A DNA stretch of 64,000 bases, taken from Prosthecochloris sp. Lineage in GTDB: Bacteria > Bacteroidota > Chlorobiia > Chlorobiales > Chlorobiaceae. The stretch covers positions 12,797 to 76,796 of the forward strand of contig RAZP01000019.1 of NCBI GenBank assembly GCA_004028745.1, written 5' to 3'. The notes beneath the pieces were generated by a model. It did not search any database and was not told the origin of the DNA. It saw nothing but the letters and a program-made list of their open reading frames with translations. Of this stretch, positions 26,465 to 35,375 are shown in pieces; the first letter of the stretch is position 1, and each line of letters begins with the position of its first letter. Position numbers and translations under genes: made by a program.

Positions 26465-28387
26465 TCGGCGGACATAACGGGCGTTCTTTTCAATAAAATC
26501 CCGGCGGGGGTCGACTTTGTCCCCCATGAGTGTGGAGAAAATCTGGTCTGCTTCCATAGCGTTTTCAACGGTTACCTGAAGCAGTGACCGGTGCTCGGGG
26601 TCCATGGTTGTACCCCAGAGCTGTTCGGGGTTCATCTCACCAAGACCTTTGTAACGCTGGATGTTGATATTCGTTCTACCTTTCTGCGACTTCTTCATCG
26701 ATTCGATAATACTGTTGCGTTCATCGTCGTCCCATGCGTATTTTTGCTCTTTGCCCGACTTGATCAGGTATAATGGCGGCTGTGCGATGAAGACCCTGCC
26801 TGCTTCAATCAGGGCTCGCATGTGGCGGAAGAAAAATGTCAGCAGGAGCGTGCGGATATGCGCGCCGTCCACATCGGCATCGGTCATGATGATGATCTTG
26901 CCATAGCGCAGCTTCTCGGCTGCGAATTCATCTTCACCGAAGTTTGTACCGAGCGCAAGAATGATGGTTTTTATCTCTTCGTTCTCGAGCATCTTGTGCA
27001 TGCGGGCTTTTTCGACATTAAGAATTTTTCCCTTCAGCGGCAGAATTGCCTGGAAACTGCGGTCGCGCCCCTGCTTGGCGCTACCGCCGGCGGAGTCCCC
27101 TTCCACTATATACAGTTCGCAGTGTTCCGGATCGTTGATCGAGCAGTCCGCAAGTTTGCCGGGCAGCCCTGAACTTTCAAGCGCTGATTTTCTTCTCGTC
27201 AGCTCTTTTGCTTTTCTTGCAGCATCCCTTGAAAGTGCAGCACTTTTGACTTTTTCGATGATGGTTTTCAGAACGCCGGGGTTGCTTTCGGCATAATCGG
27301 AAAGCTGTTCGTTGACAATGCTCTCGACAATGCTCTGGGTGTCCGAGTTCCCCAGTTTGGTTTTTGTCTGCCCTTCAAATTGCGGCTCGGCAACCTTGAC
27401 CGAGATGACGGCTGTCAACCCTTCCTTGAAATCGTCGCCGGTCAGGGAAATTTTCATGTTTTTCAGCAGGTCGTTCTTCTGGGCATAAGAGTTCAGTGTC
27501 CTTGTCAGAGCTTTGCGGAACCCGGTTACATGTGTTCCTCCTTCATGGGTATTGATGTTGTTTACATAGCTGAAGACGTTTTCCTGGTAGGAGTCGTTGT
27601 ACTGCAAAGAGATTTCAACAACCGTGGAATCCCTTTCTCCGCTGATGTAGACGGGCTCCTTGATAAGGCTGATTCTGTTATGGTCGGTAAACTTGACGAA
27701 TTCCCTGATGCCGCCTTCGAAATGGAACGTTTCTTCCGTGCCGTCGATATCCCGGACGATAATTTTCAGCGTGCTGTTGAGAAACGCCAGCTCGCGCATG
27801 CGGTCTACAACGATGTCCTTGCGGAACTCCGTGGTTTTAAATATGGTGGAATCAGGCTTGAAGGTGGTTTTCGTCCCTGCCTTGCCGGTTTTGCCGATAA
27901 CCTGAACCTCGCACTGTGGTACGCCTTTCTGGTACCGCTGGAACCAGATCTTACCTTCACGGTAGACTTCGACTTCACACCATTCGGAAAGGGCGTTGAC
28001 CACCGATGCGCCCACACCATGCAGGCCACCTGAAACCTTGTAGGCTCCTTTGTCGAATTTGCCGCCTGCTCCGATAAGCGTCATTACCAGCTCAAGCGCT
28101 GATTTTTTCTTCTCCGGGTGAATGTCGACCGGGATTCCTCTGCCGTTATCCGAAACGGTCACGGAGCCGTCAGGGTTCAGCGAGAGATCGATGATGTTGT
28201 TGTAGCCCGCCAGAGTTTCATCTATCGAGTTGTCGACGATTTCGTAAATGAGGTGATGCAAGCCTCTGGAATGAACATCGCCGATGTACATTGCAGGGCG
28301 CTTGCGCACATGTTCTATCCCGTCAAGTATCTGGATATTCGTGGCCGCATAGGTCGCTGATGGGGTTTTGCTTTGGGTCTCTGACAT
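26453..28387 (-). CDS. gyrB: DNA gyrase subunit B
   Basis: ATPase subunit of DNA gyrase. The 644 residues show the GHKL ATP site (EIVDNSIDE, DNGRGIPVD, GGLHGVGASVVNAL), the transducer, the TOPRIM motifs EGDSAGGSAKQGRDR and DADVDGAHIRTLLLTFF, and the C-terminal GyrB domain (QRYKGLGEMNPEQLW). Length is typical of the short GyrB type without the gamma-proteobacterial insert. Convergent with surA. Confidence 0.98.
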   Translation of the reverse strand: MSETQSKTPSATYAATNIQILDGIEHVRKRPAMYIGDVHSRGLHHLIYEIVDNSIDETLAGYNNIIDLSLNPDGSVTVSDNGRGIPVDIHPEKKKSALELVMTLIGAGGKFDKGAYKVSGGLHGVGASVVNALSEWCEVEVYREGKIWFQRYQKGVPQCEVQVIGKTGKAGTKTTFKPDSTIFKTTEFRKDIVVDRMRELAFLNSTLKIIVRDIDGTEETFHFEGGIREFVKFTDHNRISLIKEPVYISGERDSTVVEISLQYNDSYQENVFSYVNNINTHEGGTHVTGFRKALTRTLNSYAQKNDLLKNMKISLTGDDFKEGLTAVISVKVAEPQFEGQTKTKLGNSDTQSIVESIVNEQLSDYAESNPGVLKTIIEKVKSAALSRDAARKAKELTRRKSALESSGLPGKLADCSINDPEHCELYIVEGDSAGGSAKQGRDRSFQAILPLKGKILNVEKARMHKMLENEEIKTIILALGTNFGEDEFAAEKLRYGKIIIMTDADVDGAHIRTLLLTFFFRHMRALIEAGRVFIAQPPLYLIKSGKEQKYAWDDDERNSIIESMKKSQKGRTNINIQRYKGLGEMNPEQLWGTTMDPEHRSLLQVTVENAMEADQIFSTLMGDKVDPRRDFIEKNARYVRRLDV

Positions 28388-28405
28388 AATGTTAATAGAG
28401 GTGCA
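28388..28405. repeat. Half-arm remnant of the MITE-like repeat
   Basis: GTTAATAGAGGTGC just upstream of gyrB matches the right arm of the repeat family. No partner arm is visible, so this may be an eroded copy. Confidence 0.35.
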
Positions 28406-28499
28406 AACGGGTTCAAATCTTTAAAATCTTTAATCCTGCAAGATAGGAAAAATTAGCCTGATATCCCACGGCTCCAAGGGGCCAGTCGGAAGCAAGATA

Positions 28500-28889
28500 T
28501 CAGCCCAGGTCAACCATGAATGCATTGGCAACATGTTCCAGGTCAAAGCCGCTGATTTTGCCGTTCACGAATGTGTGCGCAATGATTGCAATGACATCGA
28601 ACCTGCAGTCGAGGTCAGTACCCGGAAAATCGGCAAGATAGGCGGAGGCGGCCCTGATGATTTCTTTTTGCTTGTCAGGAGTTACGGCTTCGAGCGGATG
28701 TCCTTTTGCATCGGATGACCTTGTCTTTACCTCGATGAAGCAGAGCGTGTGTTTGTCCTGGGCAATAATGTCGATCTCGTTGCGGCGGTAACGATAGTTT
28801 CGATGGAGAATCCTGTAGCCTTTTTCGATAAGGTGGGATACCGCGGTTATTTCTCCTTGGTGTCCGAGATCGTGGGGAGCAAATGTCAT
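28500..28889 (-). CDS. YraN family (UPF0102) endonuclease-fold protein
   Basis: A 129-residue member of the UPF0102 family, which has a Holliday-junction-resolvase-like nuclease fold of unknown role. Family motifs: GHQGEITAVSHLIEKGYRILHRNYRYRRNEIDIIAQD with the Glu and Asp, then CFIEVKTR, which carries the E-x-K of restriction-type nucleases. It lies 14 bases after rnhB on the same strand; the rnhB-yraN pair is common in bacteria. Confidence 0.9.
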   Translation of the reverse strand: MTFAPHDLGHQGEITAVSHLIEKGYRILHRNYRYRRNEIDIIAQDKHTLCFIEVKTRSSDAKGHPLEAVTPDKQKEIIRAASAYLADFPGTDLDCRFDVIAIIAHTFVNGKISGFDLEHVANAFMVDLG

Positions 28890-28903
28890 ATGCTTCGGTT
28901 GTG

Positions 28904-29581
28904 TTATTTTTCACCAAGCTGCTTCAGCCGGAAACTTTTCCTGTGAAGGGGACAGCGGCCATGCTTCGCTATGGCTGCAATATGTGCCTGTGTCGGGTAG
29001 CCGAAATGCTTTTCAAAACCGTAGTGTGGATATTGGCGGCCGTAGTCCCTCATTATGCGGTCACGGCGTGTTTTGGCCAGTATCGATGCAGCGGCAATGG
29101 AAAAAACTTTAGCATCACCCTTGATAATTGTAAGGTAAGGGGTGGGAAGACTAGGTGTGAAACGGTTGCCGTCAATCATCATAAAATCCGGAAACTGGTT
29201 CAGTGATTCGGCTGCCTTGTTCATGGCGAGCATGGTTGCGCGGAAGATGTTCATGCTGTCGATCGTAAGATGATCGATAACCGATATGCTGAAATCCAGG
29301 GCGGAATCCTTTATCGCAAGAGCAAGAGTTTCCCGATGTTTCGGCGTAAGGCTTTTCGAGTCGTTCAGCTTGCGGAGAATTCCGTCAGGCTTGAAAAAGC
29401 GGGGGAAGACAACGGCGGCTGCCACAACCGGTCCGGCCAGCGGCCCCCTCCCCGCCTCGTCAATGCCGCATACCCTGTTGTACTCCGGCCAGAATTTTCC
29501 CTCGTATTCTGCGGTTGTTAATTGCAACGGTTCGCGTTTAACGTGGTGAGAGAGGACAAATTGGAAAAAACGATCAGGCAA
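28904..29581 (-). CDS. rnhB: Ribonuclease HII
   Basis: Removes RNA, including single ribonucleotides, from RNA-DNA hybrids. The 225 residues hold the family motif GIDEAGRGPLAGPVVAAAVV with the catalytic DE, the central SFD-type Asp in ISVIDHLTIDSMNIFRATM, MIDGNRF, and the C-terminal GYPTQAHIAAIAKHG. An N-terminal extension of about 35 residues precedes the conserved core; a start further in is possible but no better ribosome site is seen. Confidence 0.93.
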   Translation of the reverse strand: MPDRFFQFVLSHHVKREPLQLTTAEYEGKFWPEYNRVCGIDEAGRGPLAGPVVAAAVVFPRFFKPDGILRKLNDSKSLTPKHRETLALAIKDSALDFSISVIDHLTIDSMNIFRATMLAMNKAAESLNQFPDFMMIDGNRFTPSLPTPYLTIIKGDAKVFSIAAASILAKTRRDRIMRDYGRQYPHYGFEKHFGYPTQAHIAAIAKHGRCPLHRKSFRLKQLGEK

Positions 29582-29666
29582 GGTAGATGGTAGCCTGAAG
29601 AAGAAAAGTGACTAAAATTTGTCCTTTTAACAAAAATGTTAAATAATACAGGTTACATTTCATAAC

Positions 29667-29797
29667 GGTACCTCTATTAATTGTCGTGAGTCCCGATTGC
29701 ATCGGGATGCAAGGCGGACGGAGCGCAGAAACCGGAGCCCCGACAAGGTCGGGACAGCGACGCAATCATGGTGCGCAACAAATTAATAGAAGTGCCT
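29667..29797. repeat. MITE-like palindromic repeat, copy 6
   Basis: About 131 bp from GGTACCTCTATTAATTGTCGTGAG to GCGCAACAAATTAATAGAAGTGCC, with the core GCAAGGCGGACGGAGCGCAGAAACCGG. Lies in the divergent gap between rnhB and the RNase G gene, close to both promoters. Confidence 0.85.
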
Positions 29798-29848
29798 ATA
29801 GGAATCCTGAGGATTTGGGTATAACATTTTAGCGTTTGAGGTTTTGTA

Positions 29849-31546
29849 ATGAAGAAGACTGTGAAAAAGCAGTTGTTAATGAACAAGTCCGGTGACGAGA
29901 TCCAGGTAGCTCTGGTTGAAGAGGGTCGCCTGGCGGAGCTCGTGATTGAACGTCCGGACAGTCTCCGCAGCATAGGCGATATATATCTTGGCAGGGTGCA
30001 CAAGGTTGTTGAAGGGCTCAAGGCGGCTTTTGTCGATATTGGACAGAAGTCGGACGGATTTTTGCATTTTTCCGATGTTGGCACCACAACAGAGGATTAC
30101 CGTGCGCTCATAGAGGATGATGACGATGAAGAGGAAAACGGCAATGGTGAAAGCGATGAAGATGAGAATGTAAAAAGTAAGGAGCAGCTGGAATCTAAGG
30201 GGAACGCAGAAAAAGTTTCGAGTGCCCGGAACGGGCAAAGAAATGATAACGGGCGGGGTAAAGGAAACGGTACAGATAGAAGAAGACAGTCTTATACCCA
30301 GATGATAGCGAGCAAGCTGAAGCCCAATGACTCGATTCTAGTCCAAGTGATTAAGGAACCGATCAGCAACAAGGGATCGCGTTTGACCTCTGATATAACC
30401 ATAGCGGGGCGTTTTATGGTACTGCTCCCTTTCGGCGGCGGTCAGATTGCAGTCTCCCGCCGTGTTGTTTCCCGCAAGGAGCGCTCAAGGCTGAAAAAGC
30501 TGGTCCGTTCGATGCTTCCCGAGGGATTTGGCGCAATCATCAGAACTGTTGCGGAACACCAGGAGGAGGAGCTGTTGAAAAAGGACCTTGAAAAGCTGCT
30601 TGTCAAATGGGAGCAGATCGAGGAGAAGCTCAAGGATGCCCAGCCGCCGCAGCTGATTTTCAAGGAGGACACCATTATTTCCAGTGTGCTGCGGGATTCC
30701 CTTACAACGGACGTTACGGAGCTTGTTGCCAACTCACCGAGTGTTTACAAAGAGACACTGAACTATATTCAGTGGGCTGCGCCCGAGATGGAAAAAAATG
30801 TCACCTTTTATCAGGGTAAACTTCCGCTTTTTGAAGGATACGGCATCGCCAAAGATGTGGAGTCTATTTTTTCGCGCAAGGTATGGCTGAAATCCGGGGG
30901 ATATATCATTATAGAGCATACCGAGGCAATGGTTGTCATCGACGTGAACAGCGGACGCTATGCAGCCAAGAAGGAGCAGGAAGATAATTCTCTGAAAACC
31001 AACCTCGAAGCTGCCAGGGAAATTGTCCGTCAGCTCAGGCTCAGGGATATCGGCGGTATTATCGTGGTTGACTTTATCGACATGCTCGACCCGAAAAATG
31101 CCAAGAAAGTCCATGATGCAATGAAAAGCGAACTGCGCCACGATCGGGCGAAGTCAAATATTCTTCCCATGTCTGATTTCGGGTTAATGCAGATTACCAG
31201 GGAAAGAATAAGACCCAGCCTCATGCAGCGTATGGGAGATCAGTGCCCGGCGTGCGGCGGTTCCGGTGTTGTACAGGCGCGTTGTACGACCATAAACCAG
31301 GTTGAGCGATGGCTCAGAAAATACGCTCTTTCGAAGAAAACGAAGTTCCAGCAGCTGGATCTGTATGTGAGTCCTACTGTTGCCGAACCGTTGAGAGATA
31401 CCGACCGCAACATCGAGCTGAAATGGTTTCTCCAGCATATGCTCTTTGTCAGGATCAAGCAGGATGAGAGCCTGAGGAGTGACGACTTCCGGTTCTATAT
31501 CCGGAAGAACAGCGAGGATGTAACCGCAGAGTACAGCGAACTGTAG
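29849..31546 (+). CDS. rng: Ribonuclease E/G family endoribonuclease
   Basis: Endoribonuclease for rRNA maturation and mRNA decay. The 565 residues have an S1 RNA-binding domain (about 37-175), RNase H-like and 5' sensor regions, the catalytic motif VVDFIDMLD with the metal-binding DVNSGRY upstream, and the zinc-link CPACGGSG. There is no RNase E-type scaffold tail, so the protein is G-like. Within the S1 domain, residues about 78-150 form a low-complexity loop, acidic first (DDDDEEENGNGESDEDEN) then basic (NGQRNDNGRGKGNGTDRRR), longer than in E. coli RNase G. Confidence 0.92.
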   Translation: MKKTVKKQLLMNKSGDEIQVALVEEGRLAELVIERPDSLRSIGDIYLGRVHKVVEGLKAAFVDIGQKSDGFLHFSDVGTTTEDYRALIEDDDDEEENGNGESDEDENVKSKEQLESKGNAEKVSSARNGQRNDNGRGKGNGTDRRRQSYTQMIASKLKPNDSILVQVIKEPISNKGSRLTSDITIAGRFMVLLPFGGGQIAVSRRVVSRKERSRLKKLVRSMLPEGFGAIIRTVAEHQEEELLKKDLEKLLVKWEQIEEKLKDAQPPQLIFKEDTIISSVLRDSLTTDVTELVANSPSVYKETLNYIQWAAPEMEKNVTFYQGKLPLFEGYGIAKDVESIFSRKVWLKSGGYIIIEHTEAMVVIDVNSGRYAAKKEQEDNSLKTNLEAAREIVRQLRLRDIGGIIVVDFIDMLDPKNAKKVHDAMKSELRHDRAKSNILPMSDFGLMQITRERIRPSLMQRMGDQCPACGGSGVVQARCTTINQVERWLRKYALSKKTKFQQLDLYVSPTVAEPLRDTDRNIELKWFLQHMLFVRIKQDESLRSDDFRFYIRKNSEDVTAEYSEL

Positions 31547-31559
31547 CAACATTTTCGTA

Positions 31560-32092
31560 ATCAGCGAAGCGGTACTCCTAATCGTGCTCGTAATCGTAAT
31601 CGATGAATGGAATGGTAATGTTCAGTCATGAAAAGCTTGACGTTTACCAAAAAAGCTTGGATTTTGCCCATTGGGCCTATGTTTTGTCAAAAAAGCTCAA
31701 AGGTGCGGATCGATATATTAGGGATCAATTAATTCGAGCTTCTCAATCAATTCCATTGAACATCGCAGAAGGAAATGGAAAGAGATCATTGGCAGATCGG
31801 CAAAGATTTTTTCAAATCGCATGTGGATCGTCTTTAGAATGTGCTGCGATATTGGATCTGCTTTATAAATGCGAGGTGATTAATGGTGATGAGTCAGCGC
31901 TTGGTAAAAAAACACTTTTTAGAATTGTGAGTATGCTGACAAAAATGACGAGTATGCCCGGTGGCAAGCTTGGAGAGGAAATCTCGGAGTATGAGAAGAA
32001 TAGAAACGATTGCGATTACGAGTACGATTACGGGAAGGAATGGAAAAGAGGCGAAGGCTAACTTCAATTTTTTAAACGAACAACGAACAACG
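31560..32092 (+). mobile_element. Four-helix-bundle ORF element, full copy
   Basis: A segment of about 530 bp fills the whole gap between rng and dapD. Its left end is CGTAATCAGCGAAGCGGTACTC followed by TAATCG-type short repeats; its right end has the inverted form GCGATTACGAGTACGATTACG followed by GCTAACTTCAATTTTTTAAACGAACAAC. A shorter copy with the same two ends lies at 36530-36730 on the other strand. The ends are too degenerate to define target-site duplications by eye. Confidence 0.6.
31603..32061 (+). CDS. Four-helix-bundle protein (23S rRNA intervening-sequence family)
   Basis: A 152-residue protein of the S23/IVP family (four helix bundle), known from ORFs inside 23S rRNA intervening sequences and from free-standing genes in many bacteria. 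Family traits: SHEKLDVYQKSLDFAHWAYVLSKKLKG, DQLIRASQSIPLNIAEGNGKRS, RFFQIACGSSLECAAILDLLYKC. The last 20 residues (NRNDCDYEYDYGKEWKRGEG) are encoded by the terminal repeat of the surrounding element. The start could also be Met4 or Met6. It is 31 bases ahead of dapD. Molecular role is unknown; a relative serves as accessory protein in diversity-generating retroelements, none of which is seen here. Confidence 0.85.
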   Translation: MNGMVMFSHEKLDVYQKSLDFAHWAYVLSKKLKGADRYIRDQLIRASQSIPLNIAEGNGKRSLADRQRFFQIACGSSLECAAILDLLYKCEVINGDESALGKKTLFRIVSMLTKMTSMPGGKLGEEISEYEKNRNDCDYEYDYGKEWKRGEG

Positions 32093-32950
32093 ATGCAACT
32101 GGAAGAAGTAAGAAAAAGTATAGAAGAGCTGGCTGGTTTGTCGGCGCCTGATCTGCAAAAACATCCTGACGCCCGCAATGTCTTCAATGCTTTTAAAATG
32201 CTGCTGAACAACGGCACGGTCAGGGCTGCGGAAAAAAAGGGCGATCGGTGGCAAGTCAACACATGGGTAAAACAGGGAATTCTTTTTGGCATGAAGCTCG
32301 GCAAGCTTCATGCAGGTACTATCCAGCTTCGAGGAACCTATGACTGGACATTTGTTGACAAGGATACCTACCCCGTCAGGAGCTTTCGCAAGGAAGATGG
32401 TGTACGTGTTGTGCCTGGAGGGTCTTCGGTAAGGGACGGCGCCTACCTTGCTGCTTCGGTAGTCATGATGCCTCCGGCCTATGTCAACGTCGGTGCATAT
32501 GTCGATGCAGGCAGCATGATCGACTCCCATGCTCTTGTCGGGAGTTGTGCACAGGTTGGCCGAAACGTGCACCTTTCCGCCGCAGTGCAGATAGGCGGTG
32601 TACTCGAACCTGTTGGAGCGGTGCCGGTCATTATTGAGGATGATGTCATGGTAGGAGGTAACTGCGGTATCTATGAGGGTACGATAGTCCGATCACGAGC
32701 GGTTATTGGTACCGGTGTTATTCTCAACGGTTCGACTCCCGTTTACGATGTAGTTAATAACCGTGTTATCAGAAAAACCGAAGATGCTCCTCTTACGATC
32801 CCAGAAGGGGGCGTAGTTGTCGCCGGTTCCAGAAAGATAAAAGGGGACTTTGCCGCCGAGCACGGCCTTTCCGTGTATACCCCTTTGATTGTCAAGTACA
32901 GGGATGAAAAAACGGATAGCGCCACCGCTTTGGAAAGCGCTTTGCGCTGA
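32093..32950 (+). CDS. dapD: 2,3,4,5-tetrahydropyridine-2,6-dicarboxylate N-succinyltransferase
   Basis: Succinylase step of lysine and diaminopimelate synthesis. From the ATG at 32093 the protein has 285 residues, starting MQLEEVRKSIEELAG; the frame stays open upstream to 31961 but that part lies inside the four-helix-bundle element and is not family sequence. A left-handed beta-helix of hexapeptide repeats is clear (YVNVGAYVDAGSMIDSHALVGSCAQVGRNVHLSAAVQIGGVLEP) and the substrate-binding RGTYDWTFVDKDTYPVRSF segment precedes it. Length fits DapD. Confidence 0.94.
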   Translation: MQLEEVRKSIEELAGLSAPDLQKHPDARNVFNAFKMLLNNGTVRAAEKKGDRWQVNTWVKQGILFGMKLGKLHAGTIQLRGTYDWTFVDKDTYPVRSFRKEDGVRVVPGGSSVRDGAYLAASVVMMPPAYVNVGAYVDAGSMIDSHALVGSCAQVGRNVHLSAAVQIGGVLEPVGAVPVIIEDDVMVGGNCGIYEGTIVRSRAVIGTGVILNGSTPVYDVVNNRVIRKTEDAPLTIPEGGVVVAGSRKIKGDFAAEHGLSVYTPLIVKYRDEKTDSATALESALR

Positions 32951-32980
32951 CCACGGCAGCCTGCTCCTGGAACACTCAAT

Positions 32981-34693
32981 ATGCAAGGCATGAAACTTGA
33001 TGTCAAAAGCAGCTCTTACCGCCGGGTGATTCTGATTCTCATCTCATTTCTCGTCTGTACGGGAACGGCGCTGAAGCCTTTGGAAAGCAGTGAGAGCAAA
33101 TATTTTCCCATTGCAAAAAATATAGAACTGCTCGGTGAAGTCTATCAGGGAGTCTCTGAAAACTATGTTGACGGTATAGACACTGCAGAATTCATGTATG
33201 CCGGTATAGACGGCATGCTTGAAACCCTTGATCCTTATACGGTATTTCTTGATGAAAAAGAATCGGTTGAACTTGGGGAACTGACCAGTGGGCAGTATGC
33301 AGGGATAGGCGTCAGGATTTCCGAAATTGCCGGTGATATCTATATCGTATCGGTTTTCGATGATACTCCTGCTTCAAAAGCCGGACTGCGTGTCGGTGAC
33401 CGAATTGTGAAGGTTGACAGGCATATCGTTGAGGGAAAAGAGCTTGATGAGGTGAAAAACTTCATCAAGGGACCCGCCAGAAGCCAGGTTACGCTTTCTA
33501 TAGAGCGATACGGGCAGAAGAAAAAGAGCCGGTTCAGGCTTACCCGCCGGGAGGTAAGGGTAAACAGTATACGTTATGCAGGGTTGTTTGGAACTGTCGG
33601 CTACTTTGAGATGGATACATTCGGCAACAGGAGTGCAGATGAGCTCAGCCGGGCAATCAATGATATGCATGCGGTTTCCAGGATCAGAAATCAGCCCATG
33701 AATGCCGTTATTCTCGATCTGCGCAACAACCCTGGCGGGTTGCTTGGTGTTGCCGTTGATGTGACCGGACTTTTTGTCGACAAGGGCAGCCGGGTTGTCT
33801 CTACCATGGGGCGTGATCCGGAAAGCAAAATCCGTTACCAGACAACACGGGCTCCTGCCCTGGAGGAACTCCCTCTTGCCGTGCTGATCAATCAAAACAG
33901 CGCATCGGCGTCGGAGATTGTCGCCGGCGCAATCCAGGAGCTTGACCGCGGTGTGGTTATCGGTAACCGCTCTTTTGGAAAAGGGCTGGTCCAGTCGGTT
34001 ATCAGTCTCCCTTATGATTGTACACTGAAGTTGACCACTGCCAAGTACTATACCCCTTCAGGGCGTCTGATTCAGAAGGAGCATGGCTGGACAGGAGGGG
34101 TGCGTGAGGTTCTTGAACGAGAAGATGAGCAGGAAAACAAGAAGATATTCTATACCCATAACAAGAGAAAAGTCTATGGTGGAGGGGGTATTCTTCCCGA
34201 TATACGGATTGAAGGGGATGAGGTGAGCGGTTACGAAGCAGCCTTGCGCAAGGAAGGCATGCTGTTCCGCTATGCAAACAAGTACAGGGCTTCGAACGAT
34301 CGCCTGCCGGAAGCCGGGATTGACAGAAAATCGCTGATGCAGGATTTTGAGCGTTTTGTGAAAAATGAAGGGTTTACCTACAAAACCGAACCCGAAGTCC
34401 TGCTGGAGGAAGTGAAAAAATCCCTTGAGGAAGATCACGAAAAGGCTTCAAAAAAGACTTCAGGAAAGATCGATGCCCTCATTGCGTCAATGGAAAACGA
34501 GATGAAGCTCCTTGCGGCAAAGAGAATGTCAAGCGAGTCGGAGGCAATAGCTCGTGCCCTTGAACAGGAGATCATGCGCCACTTCGATGAGGATGCCGCC
34601 CGCCGGAGCAGCATTGAACACGATCCGGTCGTCAAAAAAGCCCTGGCAGTTTTGCAGGACTCCAAAAAGTACCGTAAAATTCTCAGCCCTTAG
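32981..34693 (+). CDS. C-terminal processing peptidase, S41 family (CtpA-like)
   Basis: Periplasmic serine protease that trims or degrades exported proteins. The 570 residues have an N-terminal membrane anchor or signal (about 10-30), the S41 N-terminal region (VYQGVSENYVDGIDTAEFMYAGIDGMLETLDPYTVFLD), a PDZ domain (about 100-180, GVRISEIAGDIYIVSVFDDTPASKAGLRVGDRIVKVD), the catalytic Ser in NQNSASASEIVAGAI and Lys in RSFGKGLVQ. The long C-terminal part is Glu/Lys-rich and helical. Its end overlaps the convergent DUF2499 gene by 11 bases. Confidence 0.93.
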   Translation: MQGMKLDVKSSSYRRVILILISFLVCTGTALKPLESSESKYFPIAKNIELLGEVYQGVSENYVDGIDTAEFMYAGIDGMLETLDPYTVFLDEKESVELGELTSGQYAGIGVRISEIAGDIYIVSVFDDTPASKAGLRVGDRIVKVDRHIVEGKELDEVKNFIKGPARSQVTLSIERYGQKKKSRFRLTRREVRVNSIRYAGLFGTVGYFEMDTFGNRSADELSRAINDMHAVSRIRNQPMNAVILDLRNNPGGLLGVAVDVTGLFVDKGSRVVSTMGRDPESKIRYQTTRAPALEELPLAVLINQNSASASEIVAGAIQELDRGVVIGNRSFGKGLVQSVISLPYDCTLKLTTAKYYTPSGRLIQKEHGWTGGVREVLEREDEQENKKIFYTHNKRKVYGGGGILPDIRIEGDEVSGYEAALRKEGMLFRYANKYRASNDRLPEAGIDRKSLMQDFERFVKNEGFTYKTEPEVLLEEVKKSLEEDHEKASKKTSGKIDALIASMENEMKLLAAKRMSSESEAIARALEQEIMRHFDEDAARRSSIEHDPVVKKALAVLQDSKKYRKILSP

Positions 34694-35375
34694 AGGGCGA
34701 CTCTCCTTTTTCCTGTTTTTCAACCCGTTTAATCTGGCGGTGGATGCCAAGAACGATCATCAGGTTGCTGATGGTAAGCAGACTTTCCGCACTGCCGTGC
34801 AGCAGATCGTCATGCGTAAGCGTAGGGTATCCCCGGATTTCCGCCGAAACGTACATGAGAAATACCGTCACGCCGATGAATACCAGCACAAACCAAAAAC
34901 CGGCGACAGTCAAGCCGGAAAACACGCTGGGGTCCCTTTTTCTTATCAAGATAAGTGTGACCAGAAAGCTGAGGTACACCACGCTTGAGATTTGCAGAAT
35001 CAAGTCGAAGATATCCTCCCCCATGTATGATTGCGGCCTTCCGGAAATAAGAAAAAGACCGGCAGCTGCCATGATGTTTGCTGTGCCATGTTTTTTAATG
35101 GTTTTCAGGATACCGAGAGACGCATAGAGCAAAGTAATGCTGCCAACAAGGTTCACGGTTTCCGAAAGGTCGAGCAGCACAGGGATTGTATCGCCGCTCA
35201 CGTGATAGGCCAGTATGAACCAGCTCCCTATCCAGTGGGGGATCATGAACAAGCCGAACCTTTGAACGTCGTTCCTTCCTATGAGTTGCCCATAGCGGTA
35301 CATCATGAATGAGGCTATGCCCCATTCGAGAGACGATGAGATATGAATCAGCCAATTCGGCAGCGATAAAAGCAT
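34683..35375 (-). CDS. Ycf49-like membrane protein (DUF2499-DUF3593 fusion)
   Basis: A 230-residue protein with about six or seven membrane helices. The N-terminal half (LSLPNWLIHISSSLEWGIASFMMYRYGQL, then MIPHWIGSWFILAYHV) matches my memory of DUF2499/Ycf49 proteins of cyanobacteria and plastids; the C-terminal half (FWFVLVFIGVTVFLMYVSAEIRGYPTLTHDDLLHGSAESLLTISNLMIVLGIHRQ) matches DUF3593. Here both are one polypeptide. Its ATG abuts the bchP stop codon (TAA then ATG), so translation is coupled. Function is unknown; the context suggests photosynthetic membrane or pigment metabolism. Confidence 0.75.
   Translation of the reverse strand: MLLSLPNWLIHISSSLEWGIASFMMYRYGQLIGRNDVQRFGLFMIPHWIGSWFILAYHVSGDTIPVLLDLSETVNLVGSITLLYASLGILKTIKKHGTANIMAAAGLFLISGRPQSYMGEDIFDLILQISSVVYLSFLVTLILIRKRDPSVFSGLTVAGFWFVLVFIGVTVFLMYVSAEIRGYPTLTHDDLLHGSAESLLTISNLMIVLGIHRQIKRVEKQEKGESPSKG

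Noticed and set aside
27380..28033. 217-codon plus-strand reading frame inside gyrB
   Set aside because: Lies antisense to a well-conserved gyrB gene and has no family motif; a by-product of codon usage on the other strand.
31603..32061. Diversity-generating retroelement accessory protein (Avd)
   Set aside because: Same four-helix fold, but no reverse transcriptase, template repeat or variable repeat is visible nearby.
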